Below, piece by piece: positions 6,302 through 10,088 of a stretch of DNA of 10,088 bases. How positions within the stretch are numbered: position 1 is the stretch's first letter; every line of letters begins with the position of its first letter. The stretch covers positions 1 through 10,088 of the forward strand of contig JAESUN010000142.1 of assembly GCA_016763045.1 (NCBI GenBank), written 5' to 3'. Source of the DNA: Opitutaceae bacterium (GTDB lineage: Bacteria; Verrucomicrobiota; Verrucomicrobiia; Opitutales; Opitutaceae). The notes under the pieces were generated by a model, which worked only from the letters and a program-made list of their open reading frames with translations, was not told the origin of the DNA and did no database searches. The translations under genes and the position numbers were made by a program.

Positions 6302-8072
6302 TTCTATTCCTCCACAATTTATCCTTCTTATTGGGGCTCTTCTCATCCCACTGTTTAGAGGAAAGCTCAAATTGGGCTACATGCTCGCTCTGCCGGTATT
6401 TGCTTTCTATAACTATTTGCAAATGCCTGAAGGTGTCTACTGGACCTTTGAGCTTCTCGATTTTAAACTAATTTTTGGACGAGCCGACAAACTTAGCCTT
6501 ATCTTTGTCAATATCTTCACCGTCGTCACTTTCATCGCGGTCATTTACAATATCCAAGCTCGCAACAATCTCGAATACTTCGCGGGTTTTCTCTATGCTG
6601 GGTGTGCTATCGGCATGGTCTTGGCAGGCGACTTGATCACTTTTTTTATTTTTTGGGAAATGCTCACCTTTGGAGCAGTGCTCCTCATCCTAGCTCGGAA
6701 ATCTTCCCGATCCATGGGCGCCGCTATCCGATATTTATTGGTCCACATTGTTGGAGGACTAATCCTCCTATCAGGCATCATACTTCATTTCAAAGAATTC
6801 GGTTCCCTTGAGTTCGGATACATCGGCCTGAACCATCTCTCCAGTTATCTTATCTTCATCGGGTTCGGCTTAAATTGTGCCTGGCCAATTCTTCATGCCT
6901 GGTTACCCGATGCTTATCCGGAAGCTTCGATCGGAGGTGTTATCTTCATGGCAACCTTTACCACCAAAGGCGCTGTCTATGCCCTCATGCGTGGTTTTCC
7001 CGGAGAGCCTTCGCTTCTGTGGATCGGAATGGCTATGGCGATCTTTCCCATTTTTTATGCCGTTCTCGAAAATGACCTCCGAAAAGTCCTCGCCTATAGT
7101 TTGATTAACCAAGTTGGTTTTATGGTCGTGGGTATTGGCATTGGAACCTCACTTTCCCTCAACGGTGCTGCCGCACATGTTTACTGCCACATTTTATACA
7201 AGGCTCTTCTTTTCATGTCGATTGGAGCCATCATACGTCAAACAGGAAAAGTAAAAGCAACTGAACTCGGAGGACTTTTTAGATCGATGCCCTTTACAGC
7301 TGTATGCTGTATGATCGGAGCCGCTTCCATTTCAGCGTTTCCCTTATTTAGCGGTTTCGTCAGTAAATCGATGGTGATGTCTGCTGCTGCAGAAGGTCAT
7401 TACACTATTATTTGGGTAGCCCTTCTCTTTGCTTCTGCCGGAGTATTTCATCATGCTGGTATCAAAATCCCTTTCTTTGCGTTCTTTTCGCACGACTCAG
7501 GCATCAGAGTGAAAGAAGCTCCGATAAATATGCGTATTGCGATGGGGATAGCAGCCTTTCTTTGTATCTTTGTCGGAATCTTTCCCAATCAAACTCTCTA
7601 CAAGCTATTGCCCTTTGCCGTTGAGGTCGCTTATGAGCCATACACATTTGCGCACGTCATGGGCCAGGGAATGCTACTGATCTTTTCTGCTTTGGCTTTT
7701 ACCCTCTTGCTTCTCTCAGGTATTTATCCGGCAGAAATTCGTGCTATCAATATCGATGCGGATTGGTTCTACCGCAAAGGAGGCCGCCTTTTCTATTCTT
7801 TCTTTGATTACAGCCTGAATGGAATCAATACCTTTGCTCACAAAACATTCATTGCCGGAGCAACCGCCAGTATTTGCCGAGCCGCCAAGGAAGGCCCCGC
7901 CAAGGCTATCATTTTTCTGCTAACTCCTTACTGGACACTCACAGGAAACAACTCCCAGCAACAAGCCGTTAAGCGTAAGAACTTGCGACGTCAGATCGAA
8001 AAAGGAAGCTTCCCCATCGGCATAACCGCCTGTCTAGCCGTTCTCCTTCTGGGTATCCTTTTCTTCTTTTAG
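6294..8072 (+). CDS. Long NuoL/M/N-type antiporter subunit with C-terminal extension (third of three)
   Basis: This 592-aa Proton_antipo_M family protein, often labelled Na+/H+ antiporter subunit D, has about 100 residues beyond the usual core. Visible features are E122 (FWEMLTFGAVLL), HAWLPDAYPEAS at 201-212, K225 (FTTKGAVYALMRGF), the ENDLRKVLAYSLINQVGF block (259-276), H295, H299 and K303 (HVYCHILYKALLF), and K358 (FSGFVSKSM). The helix-7 Lys found seven residues before the HAWLP His in the two other copies is Asn194 here. The C-terminal part includes DADWFYRKGG (488-497), a soluble stretch and a final helix (574-592). It ends with TAG (8070-8072), read as a normal stop. It overlaps the preceding small gene by 8 bases. 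It is the last gene of the antiporter operon. Confidence 0.93.
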   Translation: MSNSIPPQFILLIGALLIPLFRGKLKLGYMLALPVFAFYNYLQMPEGVYWTFELLDFKLIFGRADKLSLIFVNIFTVVTFIAVIYNIQARNNLEYFAGFLYAGCAIGMVLAGDLITFFIFWEMLTFGAVLLILARKSSRSMGAAIRYLLVHIVGGLILLSGIILHFKEFGSLEFGYIGLNHLSSYLIFIGFGLNCAWPILHAWLPDAYPEASIGGVIFMATFTTKGAVYALMRGFPGEPSLLWIGMAMAIFPIFYAVLENDLRKVLAYSLINQVGFMVVGIGIGTSLSLNGAAAHVYCHILYKALLFMSIGAIIRQTGKVKATELGGLFRSMPFTAVCCMIGAASISAFPLFSGFVSKSMVMSAAAEGHYTIIWVALLFASAGVFHHAGIKIPFFAFFSHDSGIRVKEAPINMRIAMGIAAFLCIFVGIFPNQTLYKLLPFAVEVAYEPYTFAHVMGQGMLLIFSALAFTLLLLSGIYPAEIRAINIDADWFYRKGGRLFYSFFDYSLNGINTFAHKTFIAGATASICRAAKEGPAKAIIFLLTPYWTLTGNNSQQQAVKRKNLRRQIEKGSFPIGITACLAVLLLGILFFF

Positions 8073-8085
8073 GAAATAAGAGAAA

Positions 8086-8114
8086 GGGGGAAAGAAAGCT
8101 GCTTTTTTTCCCTC
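8086..8114 (+). terminator. Possible terminator-like hairpin after the antiporter operon
   Basis: The arms at 8086-8097 and 8103-8114 pair over 12 positions with two G-T wobbles around a GCTGC loop. The T-run (8103-8109) forms part of the right arm instead of following the stem, so this is a poor intrinsic terminator. It is listed because it is the only structured element in the 96-base gap before the DUF1015 gene. The gap is otherwise featureless and has no recognisable promoter. Confidence 0.3.
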
Positions 8115-8168
8115 CAAGAAGCGAAGTACTTGCCATCCACAGGGCTCTGATGTTCGCTTCACGGCACT

Positions 8169-9398
8169 ATGCGTATCCGAGCATTCCAGGGCCTGCGTCC
8201 ATCACAAAAAGCTGTCAAAGAGATTGCCTCTCTTCCGTATGATGTGGTTTCCACCGAAGAAGCCCGCGCCCTCGCGAAGGACAATCCCTTAAGTATGCTG
8301 CATGTCGTCAGAGCGGAGATTGATCTGCCTGAGGGAACCGATCCCTACTCTGATGCCGTTTACCAGAAAGCAAAAGAGAATCTCGAACGCCTCCAGAAGG
8401 ATAAAAATCTCATTCGTGACAGTGCGCCCAGCTTGTTTATCTATCAGCAACAGATGGGATCACATATTCAGCGAGGGTTAGTAGCACTCTGCCACATCGA
8501 TGACTATGAAGCTGGACTGATCAAGAAACATGAAAAGACACGGCCTCAAAAAGAAAACGACCGCACGCGCCTGACCAGTGATCTCGCCGCAAATACGGGC
8601 CCTGTTTTTCTCACCTATCCCGATAACTCGACTATTGACGGAATCATCGACACCACCTGCAAGGAAGCCCCTCTTTACGACTTCACCGCCGAAGATGCTA
8701 TCCGCCATACAGTATGGAAGATCAGCGATGAAGACTCTGTCCTTTCTGCCTTTATCCCAGTCGCGGCCTTTTATGTAGCCGATGGACACCATAGAGCCGC
8801 CAGTGCGGCTAGAGTGGGTAAAGAGCGACACAACGCAAACCCAAGCCATACCGGAAACGAAGACTACAACTGGTTCCTCACAGTCCTTTTCCCTTCGTCT
8901 CAACTTAAAGTTCTCTCCTACAACCGCCTGGTAGCAGATCTAAATGGGCACAGCGCCGAACAGATCCTTGAGTATCTCCAGAAGACTCCTCACCTCACTC
9001 TTTCTGAAAATGCCAATCCTGAACCTCAAAACCCGGGAGAAGTCAGCCTCTACCTCAATAAAAAGTGGTATGGACTTAAACTGGAAGTGAGCTCCGATGC
9101 AGATCCCGTTGCACGACTCGACGTCAGCATGCTACAGGATCGCGTCCTCTCTCCACTTCTCGGGATCGATGATCCTCGAACCAATACGCGCGTTGAATTT
9201 GTGGGAGGGATCCGTGGAACCTCCGAACTCGAAAAAAGGGTCGATTCTGGAAGCGCTGCTATCGCCTTCTCCCTCTATCCTTTCCGGATCAATCAACTCA
9301 TTGATATCTCCGATGCAGATCAGATCATGCCACCCAAAAGCACCTGGTTTGAGCCAAAACTGAGATCAGGCCTCTTTATCCATACGTTCGAAAAGTAA
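8169..9398 (+). CDS. DUF1015 (COG4198) family protein
   Basis: This 409-aa cytoplasmic protein has no signal or membrane segment. Family landmarks in order are FQGLRP (6-11), SLPYDVVSTEEAR (21-33), KKHEKTRPQKENDRTRL (119-135), YVADGHHRAASA (202-213), and a C-terminal MPPKSTWFEPKLRSGLFIH (387-405). Length and ends match the family, which fixes the ATG at 8169 although no SD is visible. The biochemical function is not established. The DGHHR motif recalls the DGxHR motif of the ParB/sulfiredoxin-like fold, which includes the free-serine kinases SerK and SbnI, and family members are often noted near serine-biosynthesis genes, so a nucleotide- or phosphate-related role is possible but unproven. 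No serA or serC lies in this window. It is in the same direction as the antiporter operon but probably a separate transcription unit. Confidence 0.9.
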   Translation: MRIRAFQGLRPSQKAVKEIASLPYDVVSTEEARALAKDNPLSMLHVVRAEIDLPEGTDPYSDAVYQKAKENLERLQKDKNLIRDSAPSLFIYQQQMGSHIQRGLVALCHIDDYEAGLIKKHEKTRPQKENDRTRLTSDLAANTGPVFLTYPDNSTIDGIIDTTCKEAPLYDFTAEDAIRHTVWKISDEDSVLSAFIPVAAFYVADGHHRAASAARVGKERHNANPSHTGNEDYNWFLTVLFPSSQLKVLSYNRLVADLNGHSAEQILEYLQKTPHLTLSENANPEPQNPGEVSLYLNKKWYGLKLEVSSDADPVARLDVSMLQDRVLSPLLGIDDPRTNTRVEFVGGIRGTSELEKRVDSGSAAIAFSLYPFRINQLIDISDADQIMPPKSTWFEPKLRSGLFIHTFEK

Positions 9399-9420
9399 GA
9401 CCTGAACGTCTTTAATCCAT

Positions 9421-9447
9421 TCCAGAAGGTACGGCACTCCTTCTGGA
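9421..9447 (+). terminator. Inverted repeat after the DUF1015 gene, candidate terminator
   Basis: A perfect 9-base inverted repeat, TCCAGAAGG and CCTTCTGGA (9421-9429 and 9439-9447), surrounds a 9-base loop 22 bases after the DUF1015 stop. There is no T-run on either side, so termination would need another factor. It may be a 3'-end stabilising hairpin. The rpmE terminator at 9501-9526 could also serve as a second barrier for plus-strand transcripts. Confidence 0.45.
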
Positions 9448-9500
9448 GGGTCACACGATGATACAGATCAAAGCATCTGCCTGATTCATCTTTCCACAAA

Positions 9501-9526
9501 AAAGCCCTCTAAAAATAGAGGGCTTT
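9501..9526 (-). terminator. Intrinsic terminator of rpmJ-rpmE
   Basis: An 11-base perfect stem (9501-9511 with 9516-9526; core GCCCTCTA/TAGAGGGC) has a 4-base loop. Read on the minus strand, the stem is followed by a run of T (from the A-run at 9498-9503), the standard arrangement for Rho-independent termination, and it lies 26 bases after the rpmE stop. On the plus strand only three T follow, so activity there would be weaker. Confidence 0.88.
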
Positions 9527-9551
9527 GCAAAAATAAAGAGACGAAACAGAC

Positions 9552-9809
9552 TTAGCTGCCTGACCGTTGACGACGGAACTTGGACTGGAATTTCTCTACG
9601 CGTCCAGCGGTGTCGACAAAACGTTTTTCACCTGTGTAAGCAGGATGCGAATCACTGGTTACATCACGCACCACAACGTGGTATTCAACTCCATCGATGG
9701 TTTCCTTACGCTGAGAAGTCAGAGTAGACTTCGTAAAAAATTGCTTTCCGGATGAAACGTCTACGAAGCAGACATCGTTGTATTTTGGATGAATTTCAGA
9801 TTTCGCAAT
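9552..9809 (-). CDS. rpmE: 50S ribosomal protein L31, type B (cysteine-poor), apparent ATT start
   Basis: On the minus strand, 85 aa from an ATT at 9809-9807 to TAA at 9554-9552 give L31: (M)AKSEIHPKY, then DVCFVDVSSGKQFFTKSTLT, TSDSHPAYTGEKRFVDTAGR (51-70) and VEKFQSKF. The SHPAYTG and D-x-AGR-V-x-[KR]F motifs are diagnostic of L31 at the large subunit-small subunit bridge. Only one cysteine (C14) is present, so this is the zinc-independent C-minus, type B form with the longer middle segment. No ATG, GTG or TTG exists in frame between the rpmJ stop and the conserved IHPKY; ATT directly before GCG AAA is the natural start, as if ATG had become ATT. Initiation may rely on coupling to rpmJ, 14 bases upstream. 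No SD is visible. Confidence 0.9.
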   Translation of the reverse strand: MAKSEIHPKYNDVCFVDVSSGKQFFTKSTLTSQRKETIDGVEYHVVVRDVTSDSHPAYTGEKRFVDTAGRVEKFQSKFRRQRSGS

Positions 9810-9823
9810 ACAAAAAGAGTTAA

Positions 9824-9949
9824 TTAACCCTGACGAGCTTTGAAGCGAGGGTTTGACTTGCAGATCACGTATACTCTGCCTTTACGACGAACAACCTGAC
9901 AGTCAGGATGACGATTCTTGGCAGATTTAAGAGATGAAAGGACTTTCAT
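9824..9949 (-). CDS. rpmJ: 50S ribosomal protein L36, zinc-independent (C-minus) form
   Basis: This 41-aa minus-strand gene runs from ATG at 9949-9947 to TAA at 9826-9824. The protein starts [20 protein letters not shown], continues [21 protein letters not shown], and matches L36 over its whole length. The CxxC...C...H zinc ribbon of the C-plus form is absent: only C17 and C30 remain and the first pair is replaced by KNRHPD, so this is the YkgO-like, zinc-free type. No SD precedes the ATG on its own strand; the sequence there reads CCTCCTT. A TTGACA about 33 bases upstream suggests a very short or absent leader. It is followed after 14 bases by rpmE. Confidence 0.95.
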   Translation of the reverse strand: MKVLSSLKSAKNRHPDCQVVRRKGRVYVICKSNPRFKARQG

Positions 9950-9958
9950 AAGGAGGCC

Positions 9959-9987
9959 AAAACATGCATCTGAAGCAGTCCTGTCAA
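9959..9987 (-). promoter_or_regulatory. Candidate sigma-70-type promoter for rpmJ-rpmE
   Basis: On the minus strand a perfect TTGACA (9987-9982) is followed after 17 bases by TGTTTT (9964-9959), a poor -10 match. If it is used, transcription would start only a few bases before the rpmJ ATG at 9949, which fits the lack of an SD. The -35 match is seen directly; promoter activity is inference. Confidence 0.4.
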
Positions 9988-10024
9988 TACCTTTGGTAGA
10001 CTTTCTTACGAGGAACCCGACATA

Positions 10025-10071
10025 TTTCTCGAAGAAGCCCCTCCAAACTCTGTTTTTCTCAGAAGAAGCCC
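10025..10071. repeat. Imperfect direct repeat upstream of the rpmJ promoter
   Basis: TTTCTCGAAGAAGCCC (10025-10040) recurs as TTTCTCAGAAGAAGCCC (10055-10071), identical except for one inserted A, with a 30-base period. Each copy holds a small near-palindrome (TTCT..GAAGAA or its variant). Both lie 38-84 bases upstream of the candidate -35 of rpmJ, the usual place for activator sites. The stretch 9950-10088 contains no supportable gene on either strand. Confidence 0.55.
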
Positions 10072-10088
10072 TAATTCAGGGATGGATC

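Noticed and set aside
1048..8072. Genome-wide reassignment of TAG to an amino acid
   Set aside because: mnhF (1048-1050) and the third antiporter gene (8070-8072) end with TAG at the expected family end, and the former is 4 bases before the next start. General reassignment is therefore unlikely; suppression specific to one site is not excluded.
8478..8903. 141-aa minus-strand open frame
   Set aside because: It is antisense to the well-conserved DUF1015 coding region, including DGHHR, and has no recognisable protein features.
9567..9755. 62-aa plus-strand open frame
   Set aside because: It is the antisense shadow of rpmE, whose L31 motifs are clear on the minus strand.
9964..9999. Plus-strand 11-codon peptide ([11 protein letters not shown]) preceded by AAGGAGG at 9950-9956
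   Set aside because: It looks like a leader peptide, but no gene or attenuator follows within the window and it overlaps the rpmJ promoter region on the other strand. A chance match is more likely.
1..10088. Defence system, prophage, insertion sequence, CRISPR array, tRNA or rRNA
   Set aside because: I searched both strands for repeats, inverted termini and typical protein motifs and found none. All long frames are explained by antiporter, DUF1015 and ribosomal protein genes.

Overview
The window is about 48-50% G+C by eye and reads as an ordinary bacterial chromosome segment. It holds a plus-strand operon for a multisubunit cation/proton antiporter (256-8072), a plus-strand DUF1015-family gene (8169-9398) and a minus-strand ribosomal protein pair, rpmJ-rpmE (9949-9552). 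Many starts have no Shine-Dalgarno (SD) sequence. That feature, the gene content and the cysteine-poor L31/L36 pair make me lean towards Verrucomicrobiota (Opitutae-like), but this is inference from remembered relatives and is not proven here.

Layout: 1-255 is non-coding and holds an A/T-rich hairpin. The operon then runs mnhE, mnhF, mnhG, a DUF4040/MbhD-like gene, an MbhE+MnhB fusion-type gene, mnhC, two NuoL/M/N-type antiporter subunits, two small membrane proteins (48 and 85 aa), and a third long NuoL/M/N-type subunit (592 aa). Genes are tightly packed, with stop/start overlaps at mnhG/mbhD, mbhD/mnhB, mnhC/mnhD and the 85-aa gene/third subunit, which indicates one co-translated membrane complex. 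The domains that form the C-terminus of MrpA in classical Mrp are separate genes here (MbhD- and MbhE-like), as in Mbh-type modules, and no hydrogenase or quinone-module gene is present. The complex should exchange H+ for Na+ (or another monovalent cation) across the inner membrane.

The main anomaly is mnhC (2398-2859). Its frame is intact over 153 codons except for a TAG at codon 44 (2527-2529), at a position where relatives as I remember them have Gln. This could be a recent CAG-to-TAG nonsense mutation, a base error, or a read-through/recoding site. TAG terminates two other genes in the same operon normally. A second oddity is rpmE, whose only plausible start codon is ATT.

The right end has a strong intrinsic terminator for rpmJ-rpmE (9501-9526), a candidate TTGACA promoter element very close to rpmJ, and an imperfect 16/17-base direct repeat upstream of it. 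I see no CRISPR array, tRNA, rRNA, insertion sequence, phage gene or toxin/defence system.
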